A DNA stretch of 64,000 bases from Ketogulonicigenium robustum (lineage in GTDB: Bacteria > Pseudomonadota > Alphaproteobacteria > Rhodobacterales > Rhodobacteraceae): positions 1,981,501 to 2,045,500 of the forward strand of contig NZ_CP019937.1 of assembly GCF_002117445.1 (NCBI RefSeq), in the 5' to 3' direction. The notes under the pieces are model-generated. The model saw only the letters and a program-made list of their open reading frames with translations, had not been told where the DNA came from and made no database searches. The translations under genes were made by a program, and so were the position numbers. Shown here in pieces: positions 54,285 to 63,392 of the stretch (the stretch's first letter is position 1; every line of letters begins with the position of its first letter).

Positions 54285-55214
54285 TCAATCCTCCAACGGG
54301 GTTAGGATGCTGGTGATCTTGTCACGCGCCCCTTCGTAGCGCGGCGGCAAAACCAGCTTTTCGCCCAAACGCGCGCTGTCTTCGTCCCAATCGAACCCCG
54401 GCCCGTTGGTCGAGATTTCGAACAGCACCCCGCCCGGCGTGCGGAAATAGGCGGCCTGAAAATAGTGTCGGTCGATCGAGGGCGTGATGTTCCAGCCGGT
54501 ATCTTCCAGCGTCTTGCGCACGTCCTCGTGGGCCTGCAGGTCGGGCACGGCAAAGGCGATGTGGTGCACGGTGCCCGCGCTTTGGCGGGCGCGGTCGACA
54601 TCGGGCAAGGTCTCGATATCGATGATCGCGGCGTGATCGCCATCAGGCAGATGCAGGCGGGTCACATTGCCATCGACCTCAAGGTCTTGGTAGCCCATGA
54701 AATGCAGCAATTCGCGCGTGGCCCCTGCATCTTTCAGGCGCAGACTGGCCGAATGGAAGCCGCGGATGGCCTCGCCCTCGCCCACACCGTTGCCAGTCCA
54801 AGGGGCGCGGGGGTCATCGCCCTCGATCAGTGCAAAACGGTCGCCGTCGGGGCCATCAAAGGCCACCAATTGCGCGCCGAACGACTGGCCAAAAGCGATG
54901 TTTTTGGCCCCGCCTGCGGCCAGCCGGTCGGCCCAGAATGGCAGGCTGCCGGTCGGGACGGTGAAATTCGTCACGCCCACCTCGCCCGTGCCGCGTTTAC
55001 CGGGGACGGCGTGCGGGATGGGGAAGAACGTCATGGTCGAGGCCTGATCGCCCATGCGGTTGCCGTAGTACAGGTGATACATATCGGGCGAGTCGTGGTT
55101 CACCGTCTTTTTCACGCGGCGCAGGCCCAGCGTTTGCGTAAAGAACGCATTGGTGCGGTTGGCATCGGATGCCAGCGACGAGACGTGGTGAAGACCTTTG
55201 ATCTGAGTAAGCAT
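54285..55214 (-). CDS. Two-domain VOC ring-cleaving dioxygenase (MhqO-like)
   Basis: 309 residues from ATG 55214 (GGAGGGGAAC upstream); the frame is open a further 66 codons. The start MLTQIKGLHHVSSLASDANR is typical of the MhqO/LinE-like group. Metal ligands are likely His in GLHHVSS, His in TVHHIAFAV and Glu in GVLFEISTNGPGF. QAAYFRTPGG precedes the last. These non-haem iron enzymes open hydroquinone-type rings. The hydrolase gene follows 2 bp later and an aldehyde dehydrogenase gene lies 91 bp upstream, all leftward. Confidence 0.88.
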   Translation of the reverse strand: MLTQIKGLHHVSSLASDANRTNAFFTQTLGLRRVKKTVNHDSPDMYHLYYGNRMGDQASTMTFFPIPHAVPGKRGTGEVGVTNFTVPTGSLPFWADRLAAGGAKNIAFGQSFGAQLVAFDGPDGDRFALIEGDDPRAPWTGNGVGEGEAIRGFHSASLRLKDAGATRELLHFMGYQDLEVDGNVTRLHLPDGDHAAIIDIETLPDVDRARQSAGTVHHIAFAVPDLQAHEDVRKTLEDTGWNITPSIDRHYFQAAYFRTPGGVLFEISTNGPGFDWDEDSARLGEKLVLPPRYEGARDKITSILTPLED

Positions 55215-55305
55215 GTTCCCCTCCATGGGTTGTTGAGGGGAATCTATGCGGTTCAGCGGCAGCATAAAGCACAGCCACCACAGGGTGGCTGTGCGGTGGT
55301 GCACA

Positions 55306-56739
55306 TTAGTTCCAGTCAGAGACGGCTTTTTCCTGCAGGAATTCCTCGATCCCCCAGACGCCCCCCTCGCGCGCGCTGCCGGATGCCCCGACCCCGCCAA
55401 AGAAGGCGCCATCGCCTAAAGATCGGCCATTCATCGAGACCATGCCCGAGCGTAATTGCAGCGCCAGCCGCCTTGCGCGGGTTTTGTCGGCGGTCTGCAC
55501 GTAGTTCGTCAGGCCGTATTCGGTGTCGTTCGCCACGGTCAGGGCCTCGTCCTCGGTCTCGAACGGCATCATGACCAGAACGGGACCGAAGATTTCCTCG
55601 CGCTCAACGCGCATGCCGGGGCGGACATCGGCAAACACGGTGGGGCGCACGAAGAAGCCTTTATTGACCCCTTCGGGCAGGCCCGTGCCGCCCGCCAGCA
55701 GGGTCGCGCCCTCGTCAATGCCGGATTGGACCAAGTCTTGGATCTTGTCCCATTGCGTGCGGTTGACCACAGGCCCGATGTGCTTGCCGGGCTGCGCGGC
55801 GGGCGCGACGGCGATCCCCTCGGCCACCTCGCGCGCGATTTCGACGGCGCGGTCATAGAGGGGGCGTTCGACCAGCATTCGTGAGGGGGCATTGCACGAC
55901 TGGCCGCTGTTGTTCATCAGGCTGCGGACGCCGCGCTTGACGGCCTCTTCACCCGCGTCGGCAAAGACCAGATTGGCGCCCTTGCCGCCCAATTCCAGCG
56001 TCACACGCTTCAGCGTCTCGGCAGCATTTCGGCTGATCGCCCGCCCCGCACGGGTCGAGCCTGTGAAGGAAATCATCGCCACATCAGGGTGCGTCGACAG
56101 CTGCGTGCCGACGCCTGCACCATCGCCGTTCACCAGATTGAACACGCCCGCAGGCACACCCGCGTCATGCACAAATTCGGCGAACAGCAGCGAGGAAAGC
56201 GGCGCTTCCTCGGATGGTTTCAGCACGCAGGTGCAACCCGCCAACAGGGCAGGGATCACCTTCAGCGTCACTTGGTTCATCGGCCAGTTCCAAGGGGTGA
56301 TCAGGCCGACGACGCCGATGGGTTGCTTGACGATGCGGGTGCCGGGGGCCTCGTCGCCCATGTCGTGCACCCATTCCATCCGGTCCAGCGCCGACAAAAA
56401 AGCCTCGATATGTTCGCTGACGCAGGGGGCTTGGCTGTTGCGGGCAAAGTCGATGGGCGCGCCCATCTCGATGCTGATGGCCTGCGCCATTTCCTCGGCG
56501 CGGGCGTTATATTGTGCCAAGATCCCCTCGACATAGCCACGGCGCACATCCAGCGGCGTTGCGGCCCACGCGGGAAAAGCGGCTTTCGCGGCGGCGACCG
56601 CCGCATCGGTGTCGGCCTGATCGCCGATGGAAATGACGGCGCAGACCTCCTCGGTCGAGGGGTCGATGACGGGGTGATCCTTGGGGGTGGCAGGATGAAC
56701 CCACTGTCCACCAATGTAAAAGGCGCGCCTCTCGATCAT
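55306..56739 (-). CDS. NAD(P)-dependent aldehyde dehydrogenase
   Basis: 477 residues from ATG 56739, behind AAAGGAGAATGAA (the frame opens 7 codons earlier, inside that site). Complete family signatures: VGLITPWNWPMNQ, ISFTGSTRAG for the cofactor, catalytic Glu in VTLELGGKGAN, nucleophile Cys in NNSGQSCNAPSRM, and EEIFGPVL. No close clue to substrate. Lies upstream of the VOC dioxygenase-hydrolase pair and diverges from the peroxiredoxin gene; the set suggests defence against reactive aldehydes, quinones and peroxides. Confidence 0.93.
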   Translation of the reverse strand: MIERRAFYIGGQWVHPATPKDHPVIDPSTEEVCAVISIGDQADTDAAVAAAKAAFPAWAATPLDVRRGYVEGILAQYNARAEEMAQAISIEMGAPIDFARNSQAPCVSEHIEAFLSALDRMEWVHDMGDEAPGTRIVKQPIGVVGLITPWNWPMNQVTLKVIPALLAGCTCVLKPSEEAPLSSLLFAEFVHDAGVPAGVFNLVNGDGAGVGTQLSTHPDVAMISFTGSTRAGRAISRNAAETLKRVTLELGGKGANLVFADAGEEAVKRGVRSLMNNSGQSCNAPSRMLVERPLYDRAVEIAREVAEGIAVAPAAQPGKHIGPVVNRTQWDKIQDLVQSGIDEGATLLAGGTGLPEGVNKGFFVRPTVFADVRPGMRVEREEIFGPVLVMMPFETEDEALTVANDTEYGLTNYVQTADKTRARRLALQLRSGMVSMNGRSLGDGAFFGGVGASGSAREGGVWGIEEFLQEKAVSDWN

Positions 56740-56874
56740 TTCATTCTCCTTTCGCGCCAAATTTTGGCATGCTGTTCCTTGAAGTCACGCTGACCCCGCA
56801 AGGGCAAGGGGCTATATTCAGACCGAAGACTCAAGATCGGCCCATCGGCCCGTCCACCTCAGAGGAGTTTAGAC

Positions 56875-57528
56875 ATGAGCCTGCGTATCAACGACGTGAT
56901 TCCCAACCTTAGCGTAGAAACCGATCAGGGGACGATCAAGTTGCATGACTGGATCGGTGAGAGCTGGGCGATTATTTTCTCGCACCCCAAGGACTTTACC
57001 CCCGTCTGCACCACCGAATTCGGCGCGGTTGCACAGCTTGCGGCTGAATGGGAAAAGCGCGGCACCAAGGTGCTGGGCGTGTCGGTCGACGGGGTCGAGG
57101 AACACGTGAAGTGGAAGGCCGATATCGAAACCGTCGGCGGCGCAAAACCGGGTTTTCCGATTGTCGCCGACAAGGGGCTAGAGCTGGCCAAGGCTTTCGA
57201 CATGCTGCCCGCCGAGGCCTATCTGCCCGAAGGCCGCACCCCGAACGACACCGCCACCGTGCGCGCCGTGTTCATCATCGGGCCGGATAAAAAGCTGAAG
57301 CTGTCGATGATCTATCCGATGAACGTGGGCCGCAACTTTGCCGAAGTGCTGCGGGCGCTGGATGCGCTGCAAACCTCGGCCAAGAACGGCGTGTCGACCC
57401 CCGCAAACTGGGAAATCGGCCAAGATGTCGTCGTACCGCTGACCATCAGTGACGAAGACGCCAAGGCGCGCTTTGACGATTTCAAGACCGTGCTGCCCTA
57501 TCTGCGCACAGCCAAGCTGAAGGGCTAA
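56875..57528 (+). CDS. 1-Cys peroxiredoxin (Prx6 type)
   Basis: 217 residues. Reduces peroxides with a single active Cys: FSHPKDFTPVCTTEFG with Cys45, the only Cys in the protein, so there is no resolving Cys. The C-terminal extension (VSTPANWEIGQDVVVPLTIS) is the Prx6 arm. AGAGGAGTTTAGAC stands before ATG. Its stop overlaps that of the convergent recF gene. Confidence 0.95.
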   Translation: MSLRINDVIPNLSVETDQGTIKLHDWIGESWAIIFSHPKDFTPVCTTEFGAVAQLAAEWEKRGTKVLGVSVDGVEEHVKWKADIETVGGAKPGFPIVADKGLELAKAFDMLPAEAYLPEGRTPNDTATVRAVFIIGPDKKLKLSMIYPMNVGRNFAEVLRALDALQTSAKNGVSTPANWEIGQDVVVPLTISDEDAKARFDDFKTVLPYLRTAKLKG

Positions 57529-58643
57529 GTCCCTGTCGGCAGGGCGGTTTCGGTGATGGCCGAGCCGCCCGCCCCTTCCTCGACGACAAAGGCCTGCGCG
57601 CGCGTGCCAAGGCCGCTGAACAGCGCATCTTCGGTGCCTGTCATGAAAGTTTGCCCCGCCATCGCGGTGATTTCATCGTAAAGCGCGGCGCGGCGGGGAG
57701 GGTCCAGATGGGCCGACACCTCGTCCAACAGCAAAATGGGCGCGACGCCGCGATCTTGCGCCAGTGCGCGGCCATTGGCCAGAACCAGCGAAATAAGCAG
57801 GGCCTTTTGCTCGCCGGTCGAACAATCGGCGGCGGCAGTTTCTTTAGCCCGCCAATGAGCCAGCAGATCAGCGCGGTGCGGGCCGACAAGGCTACGTCCG
57901 GCCAGCAAATCCCGAGGGCGGCTGTCGGCGAGTGCGGCAGCCAGCGCGGCAGGGTCGGTGGGCTGCGGCCCCTCGCCGCCCAGCTCCAGCGCGGCGGCGG
58001 GAAATGCGGTATCGGCCCCAAGCTGCGCGGCGCGCAAACGGTCGATCAGCGCCAAGCGGTTCGCCGTGATTTGCGCGCCACTATCGGCCATCAGCCGCTC
58101 GATCGCGCTATACCAGTGGGCATCGCGCACGCCGTCTTTCAGCAAGCGGTTGCGCGCGCGCATCGCCTTTTCATAATCCACCGTTGCCGCCGCGTGTTCG
58201 GGGGCAAAGCTCATCACCATGCGGTCAAGGAACCGGCGGCGTCCCTCGGCGGCCTCGATCCAGAGGCGATCCATCGCGGGCACCAGCCACACAATCGGCG
58301 CGACAGCGGCCAGCGCAACCTGCGTTGTCGCCTTGCCGTCAATCCGCACCACACGCGATTCGCCAGCCTCGGCCCCTGTTTCGATCTCGTGCGGCAAGCC
58401 AAGTCGGGTCAAACCCGCCTGCACTTTCCACCCCAAACGCTCGGGGCGGCGGGCCAGATCGTCGGTGACCGCGCGCCGCAAGCCCCGGCCCGGCGAGAGC
58501 AGTGAAATCGCCTCGATCAGGTTGGTTTTGCCCGCGCCATTGGGGCCGATGAACGCAACAGGGCGCCCATCAAACGCCATTTCCGCCCGTTTATGCGAGC
58601 GGAAATGCGAGAGTTTCAGGGATGTTAGCTGTAATCCGGCCAT
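57525..58643 (-). CDS. recF: DNA replication and repair protein RecF
   Basis: 372 residues. ABC-type ATPase that binds gapped DNA and helps load RecA. Walker A GPNGAGKTN (33-41), signature STGEQKALLISLVLANG, Walker B ILLLDEVSAHLDP. N-terminal SLKLSHFRSHKRAEMAFD is the usual RecF opening. It is last in the leftward dnaA-dnaN-recF run, 7 bp after dnaN. Confidence 0.97.
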   Translation of the reverse strand: MAGLQLTSLKLSHFRSHKRAEMAFDGRPVAFIGPNGAGKTNLIEAISLLSPGRGLRRAVTDDLARRPERLGWKVQAGLTRLGLPHEIETGAEAGESRVVRIDGKATTQVALAAVAPIVWLVPAMDRLWIEAAEGRRRFLDRMVMSFAPEHAAATVDYEKAMRARNRLLKDGVRDAHWYSAIERLMADSGAQITANRLALIDRLRAAQLGADTAFPAAALELGGEGPQPTDPAALAAALADSRPRDLLAGRSLVGPHRADLLAHWRAKETAAADCSTGEQKALLISLVLANGRALAQDRGVAPILLLDEVSAHLDPPRRAALYDEITAMAGQTFMTGTEDALFSGLGTRAQAFVVEEGAGGSAITETALPTGT

Positions 58644-58650
58644 AGACGCG

Positions 58651-59769
58651 TCAAACGCGCATCGGCATCACGACATAGACCGCGGATGTGTCGCCACCTT
58701 CGCGCATCAGCGCAGGATCGCCTGCGCCGTTCAGCATGAAAACGGCGTTTTCACGGTCAACCTGCGCGGCGATTTCCTGCAGGTATTTGGCGTTGAACCC
58801 GATTTCCAGGCGCTCATCAGCATAGGCGACGGCCAGTTCTTCCTCGGCATTGCCGGTATCGGGCGATTGCACCGACAGCAGCAGGCGGTCGTCTTCCATG
58901 ACCAGCTTTACCGCGCGCGAGCGTTCGGACGACACGGTTGCCACGCGGTCGACCGCCTTGGCAAATTCGGCAGCGTCCACTTCCAACCGGCGGGTGTTGC
59001 CGGTGGGGATGACGCGCGTGTAATCGGGGAATGTCCCGTCGATGACCTTGGAGGTCAGTGTAATGGTCGGCGTCGCAAAGCGAATCTTGGTTTCCGAGAC
59101 CGACACCGCGATCAGCGCATTATCGTCTTCCAGCAGCTTGCGCAGCTCGCCCACGGTTTTGCGCGGCACGATCACGCCGGGCATGCCAGCGGCACCGTCG
59201 GGCAGCGCGGCATCGACGCGGGCCAAGCGGTGGCCGTCGGTAGCAACCGCGCGCAGCACGGGGCCTTCTTCAGTCGTCGCGATGTGGAAGTAGACGCCGT
59301 TCAGGTAATAACGGGTTTCCTCGGTCGAAATGGCGAATTTCGACTTGTCGAACAGGCGGCGCAGCAGTGGCGCGGGGGCGGTGAAACTTGCCTCGAAATC
59401 GGCCGAGGCCATCGCGGGGAAGTCCTGCTGCGGCAGCGTCGCCAGCGTAAAGGTCGAACGACCCGCAGCAATGGTAAGACGCTCGGCCGCCGGATCGTAG
59501 CTGATCGCCACCAGCGCGCCATCGGGCAGTTTACGGACAATCTCATTCAGCATGGCGGCGTTGACGGTGGTGGCACCGGCTTGCTGCACCATAGCGCCCG
59601 CGCTGTCCTGTACCTCGATATCAAGGTCAGTCGCGCGGAACTGCACATCGGCACCGTCCGCCGCTATCAGCACGTTCGACAGGATCGGGATCGCGTTGCG
59701 GCGCTCGACCACGGATTGGGCCTGTGCCACGGCCTTCAAAAGGGCGCTGCGCTCGATACTGAACTTCAT
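58651..59769 (-). CDS. dnaN: DNA polymerase III beta sliding clamp
   Basis: 372 residues, three clamp domains. Starts MKFSIERSALLKAVAQAQSV; contains NAIPILSNVLI, LRRLFDKSKFAISTEETRYY with LNGVYF, ATDGHRLAR, and the C-terminal peptide YVVMPMRV that borders the hydrophobic pocket binding partner proteins. 57 bp separate it from dnaA. Confidence 0.98.
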   Translation of the reverse strand: MKFSIERSALLKAVAQAQSVVERRNAIPILSNVLIAADGADVQFRATDLDIEVQDSAGAMVQQAGATTVNAAMLNEIVRKLPDGALVAISYDPAAERLTIAAGRSTFTLATLPQQDFPAMASADFEASFTAPAPLLRRLFDKSKFAISTEETRYYLNGVYFHIATTEEGPVLRAVATDGHRLARVDAALPDGAAGMPGVIVPRKTVGELRKLLEDDNALIAVSVSETKIRFATPTITLTSKVIDGTFPDYTRVIPTGNTRRLEVDAAEFAKAVDRVATVSSERSRAVKLVMEDDRLLLSVQSPDTGNAEEELAVAYADERLEIGFNAKYLQEIAAQVDRENAVFMLNGAGDPALMREGGDTSAVYVVMPMRV

Positions 59770-59826
59770 CTGCGTCTCCGGCTATCAGAACAGGGCAACA
59801 TTAGCGGAACGGGCCGCGGGCGCAAG

Positions 59827-61266
59827 TCAAGCCTCGAGAGCACGCCGCAGGGCTTGCAGATCGTCCGCCATCTGGCTGTCAGAGGCCATCAGCGATTCGA
59901 TCTTTTTCACGCCGTGCATGATCGTAGTGTGATCGCGCCCGCCGAAGTGACGCCCGATTTCGGGCAGCGACCGCGTGGTCAGTTTTTTCGACAGATACAT
60001 CGCCACCTGACGCGGGCGGGCAAAGGCACGCAGACGCTTGGGGCCGACCATATCGGCGATGCGGATATTGTAATGCTCGCACACGCGGCGCTGGATATCT
60101 TCGACCGTCACGCGGCGATCCGAGGCGCGCAGGATGTCCGCCAAGCAATCTTGGGTCAGCGCGATGCTGATCGGGCGGTTCACCAGCCCTGCAAAGGCGT
60201 AAAGGCGGGTCAGCGCGCCTTCCAGCACGCGAATGTTGCTGCTGATGCGATGCGCAAGGAACGGCAGCACGTCATCATCGATGGTGACGTGCTGGTAGGA
60301 TTCGGCCGCAGCCTTGGCGCGGGTTTCCAGCACGCCCAAACGCAGGCTGAAGTCGGACGGGTGCAGATCGACCACAAGCCCCGCCTGCAGACGCGAGCGG
60401 ATGCGGTCGTCGATGTCGCGAATCTCGCCGGGGGCGCGGTCGCAGGAAATGATGACCTGCTTTTGCGCATCCACCAAAGCGTTGAAGGTGTGGAAGAATT
60501 CTTCCTGCGTCGAATCTTTGCCGGCGATGAACTGCACGTCGTCGATCATCAGCACATCGACGGATCGCAGCATTGCCTTGAAATCCAGCGCCTTTTTGTC
60601 GCGCAGCGCGCTGACGAAGCGGTACATGAATTGTTCAGCCGACAGATACATTACGTTCAGATCGGGGCGCTGGCTGCGCAGCTCGTGCGCGATGGCGTGC
60701 ATCAGGTGCGTTTTGCCCAAGCCGACGCCGCCATACATAAACAGCGGGTTGAAACCGACGGGACCGCCCTGCGCCACGCGGCGCGCGGCGGCATAGGCCA
60801 GCTCGTTCGACTTGCCGACGACAAAGCGGTCAAAGGTATAGCGCGCATCCAGCTGTGTGCCGGGCACGGCGGTGGCCGATGGCGCGGCGGCGTAAGGGGC
60901 GGGCGTAGCCGGGGCCGCTTCGACAGGGGCGGGAATCGCTTGCGCCACGCGCGTCGCGGCGGGGCCAACACGGCGGGGCATCGCCTGCGCAGGCGCGCGG
61001 CTCGCAGCCCGCAGGCTGGGGCGCGCTGCAGCGGCGATGAAGCCCAAGCGCTGCACCTGCAACCCGATGCGGTTCAGGTGATACAGGATCAGGTCGCCGA
61101 AATTGGTCGAGACATAGTTGCCGATGAAATTGGTCGGCACGCAAAAGGTCGCAACGCCGTCTGCCAAGGTATCGAGTTCAAGCGGCGCGATCCAGTTGGT
61201 GAAGTTGTTCGCCCCCACCGCCGCCTTCAGGTTGTCTTGTACCTGTACCCAACCAGCCTTGCTCAT
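59827..61266 (-). CDS. dnaA: Chromosomal replication initiator DnaA
   Basis: 479 residues. Domain I is residues 1-80 (NFTNWIAPLELDTLADGVAT), followed by an Ala/Pro-rich linker (about 85-137). The AAA+ domain has Walker A GGVGLGKT (179-186), Walker B LMIDDVQ (239-245) and a sensor/box VII region. Domain IV at the C-terminus carries the DnaA-box-binding helix-turn-helix ending in GGRDHTTIMHGVKKIE. Followed by dnaN and recF on the same strand. Its 5' region is long (about 690 bp to the rpsT terminator) and contains hairpins but no evident box cluster. Confidence 0.98.
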   Translation of the reverse strand: MSKAGWVQVQDNLKAAVGANNFTNWIAPLELDTLADGVATFCVPTNFIGNYVSTNFGDLILYHLNRIGLQVQRLGFIAAAARPSLRAASRAPAQAMPRRVGPAATRVAQAIPAPVEAAPATPAPYAAAPSATAVPGTQLDARYTFDRFVVGKSNELAYAAARRVAQGGPVGFNPLFMYGGVGLGKTHLMHAIAHELRSQRPDLNVMYLSAEQFMYRFVSALRDKKALDFKAMLRSVDVLMIDDVQFIAGKDSTQEEFFHTFNALVDAQKQVIISCDRAPGEIRDIDDRIRSRLQAGLVVDLHPSDFSLRLGVLETRAKAAAESYQHVTIDDDVLPFLAHRISSNIRVLEGALTRLYAFAGLVNRPISIALTQDCLADILRASDRRVTVEDIQRRVCEHYNIRIADMVGPKRLRAFARPRQVAMYLSKKLTTRSLPEIGRHFGGRDHTTIMHGVKKIESLMASDSQMADDLQALRRALEA

Positions 61267-61955
61267 TCGCCGTGCCCCTCATTTCGTCCATCGCATTGGC
61301 CGACATGGCCAAAGGTCCTGCATGCGATGTCGTTTTTGGGGGGCCACGGACCACATGGCGCCGCCAGCCTCATTGGCTGCGCCAAGCGTAGGGAAAAAGT
61401 ATCCGTGCCGCCTCTTGCGGGCGGGCAGCGGGGTTTTATCCCGGTGTAGCACCTGCCCTGCCGGACAGGCTTTCTATGTGACGTGAACCCTTCCTCTGGC
61501 AGGAGGAAGGGCTGTAGGAAGCCCCCCGCAACTAGCAGACAACAAGGTATCGCGCGCGGCCAAGCAGCCACGTTCATGCCCTGTCGCATGCCCGTCCCTA
61601 TCGGGAGGCGGTCCCCACGTTTCCCCAGAAACGACGTGAATCGCTTGGGCAAATTAGCGGTGGTTCTGCGGCCTGTTCAACCGAACAACGCGCTTGACAG
61701 AAGCTTGCACGACCGCGAATCCGCCAGCCTTTTGAATCCCGCGGATTCTTTGTCATTGCTGTGTCACAATGGCCCGCACGGGGCGGGAAGATCGGCGGGG
61801 GGCCACGTCAAAACTTGACTCTACCGGCAGTAGATTCGGGGGCGCAGACCACAAGAAGCCCTTGGAACAAAAAGGGATTTCCAGATGACCCTGCGGGAAG
61901 CAGCAGCGCCTTCCCGCGCGGTGAAAGAATCGGTCAAGGCCATGGGGACAAACGA
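61267..61955. other. Long non-coding region upstream of dnaA
   Basis: About 690 bases without a convincing gene. I see a 9-bp hairpin (CCCTTCCTC 61488-61496 with GAGGAAGGG 61503-61511) and an 8-bp inverted repeat (GAATCCGC 61717-61724 with GCGGATTC 61741-61748). Reading by eye I find no match to the consensus DnaA box TTATNCACA on either strand and no obvious AT-rich unwinding element, so the origin is probably elsewhere. The region should contain the dnaA promoter. Confidence 0.6.
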
Positions 61956-61985
61956 AAAAGGCGTACCCGATTGGGTACGCCTTTT
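61956..61985 (-). terminator. Rho-independent terminator after rpsT
   Basis: A perfect 13-bp stem, AAAAGGCGTACCC with GGGTACGCCTTTT, and a 4-base loop, with a T run on the minus strand. It isolates rpsT from dnaA. Confidence 0.93.
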
Positions 61986-62025
61986 ACAAATTCGTCATGC
62001 AAACGACACCCGAAGGTGCGTATGC

Positions 62026-62295
62026 TTAGGCGGCTGCCAGTGCTTTCACGCGAGCGGCAAGGCGCGAAACCTTACGAGCCGCAGTGTTCTTGTGCACGAC
62101 GCCTTTGGTCACGCCACGCATCAGCTCGGGCTGAGCGTTCTTCAGGGCTTCAGCAGCTACTGCCTGATCGCCCGAGGCAAGTGCCTCTTCGACCTTGCGC
62201 AGGTAAGTGCGGATGCGCGAACGGCGCATTTTGTTTACTGCAAAGCGAGCCGCGTTCTGACGGGCGCGCTTGGCGGATTGGGGCGTATTTGCCAT
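62026..62295 (-). CDS. rpsT: Ribosomal protein S20
   Basis: 89 residues: [39 protein letters not shown], then [20 protein letters not shown] and [12 protein letters not shown] basic three-helix protein binding 16S rRNA. Placement between mutM and dnaA is standard for Rhodobacterales. A strong terminator follows 40 bp after the stop. Confidence 0.98.
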   Translation of the reverse strand: MANTPQSAKRARQNAARFAVNKMRRSRIRTYLRKVEEALASGDQAVAAEALKNAQPELMRGVTKGVVHKNTAARKVSRLAARVKALAAA

Positions 62296-62422
62296 GTTGT
62301 GTCGATCCCGTCTGGGCTAATTCATATGAGGACGTGTCATTAGGCCCGACCGGCTGGCAAGTCAACAGGGGCAAGCCCCTTGTTTTACACTAGGACACGG
62401 GAATCTTGTGCATTGGGGCGAA

Positions 62423-63274
62423 TTAACCCTGACAATGGGGGCAGAAAAAGCTGGATCGGCCCGATTGGACGATTCTTTGCACGAAACCCGCACAACCTGA
62501 CGTTACGCAAGCTTCGCCCTCGCGGCCATAGACGCGGAAGGAATGTTGGAAATATCCCAGACTTCCATCGGTTTGCTGGTAATCACGCAGGCTGGAGCCG
62601 CCGGCTCGAATCGCTTCCTCTAGGACAATGCGGATGATCGGCACGATTGCCTCGACCTCGGCCGGACGCAGATCGCCTGCCAAGCGGGCGGGATGGATGC
62701 CCGCACGAAACAACACCTCGCAGACATAGATATTGCCCAGACCGGCCACGATATGCTGATCCAGCAGGGCCGATTTGATCGGTGTTTTGCGCCCCGCCAA
62801 GCGATCAACCAAATAGGCGGGCGAAAAATCGTTCCCCAGCGGCTCGGGGCCCAAAACGGCAATCAGGGGATTCGCGTCAACCGCGGCGGTCGCCATCAAG
62901 TCCATCGCGCCAAAGCGGCGGGCGTCGTTAAAGGCGATGCGCACCCCCGTCTCCATATCGAAAACCACATGGTCGTGCTTTGCGGGCGCGGCGCGCTCAT
63001 GCACGTATTCGCCCAGCTGCTGCCCCGAGATCAGCATCCGCCCCGACATGCCCAGATGGATCAGCAGCGTCTCGCCACTATCAAGGTCGGCCAGAATGTA
63101 TTTCGACCGGCGCCGCAGCCCCAGCACGCGCTTGCCCGTCAGCCGCGCGGCCATGTTTTCGGGAAAGGGCCAGCGCAAATTCGGCCGCCGCACATCGGCT
63201 TGGGCGATGACCTGTCCCTCCATCACGGGCAGCAGACCCGCACGGACGGTTTCAACCTCGGGCAATTCGGGCAT
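62423..63274 (-). CDS. mutM: Formamidopyrimidine-DNA glycosylase
   Basis: 283 residues from ATG 63274, giving the obligatory [11 protein letters not shown] (catalytic Pro2 and Glu3 after Met removal). Removes 8-oxoguanine and nicks abasic sites. Helix-two-turn-helix region about 155-230 with [20 protein letters not shown], and a C-terminal zinc finger [20 protein letters not shown] ending FFCPHCQG with all four Cys. Divergent from ubiE, with about 120 bp between the starts. Confidence 0.97.
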   Translation of the reverse strand: MPELPEVETVRAGLLPVMEGQVIAQADVRRPNLRWPFPENMAARLTGKRVLGLRRRSKYILADLDSGETLLIHLGMSGRMLISGQQLGEYVHERAAPAKHDHVVFDMETGVRIAFNDARRFGAMDLMATAAVDANPLIAVLGPEPLGNDFSPAYLVDRLAGRKTPIKSALLDQHIVAGLGNIYVCEVLFRAGIHPARLAGDLRPAEVEAIVPIIRIVLEEAIRAGGSSLRDYQQTDGSLGYFQHSFRVYGREGEACVTSGCAGFVQRIVQSGRSSFFCPHCQG

Positions 63275-63392
63275 GGCGCATTCCTTTCGCAGCAGCATGA
63301 CAAGATAGTGCTGCACCAAAGGGGGAACAAGCATTTGCCTTGGCCCTGCGCAGCCGCTATCCCGTTTTTAAAGATCAGCAAGGGGCAGCCCC

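Noticed and set aside
58219-61449. 1076-codon plus-strand frame across recF, dnaN and dnaA
   Set aside because: Antisense to three unmistakable replication genes, and the composition is that of a shadow frame.
61267-61955. Chromosomal origin beside dnaA
   Set aside because: No consensus DnaA boxes or AT-rich unwinding region seen, and dnaA is not always next to the origin in this group.
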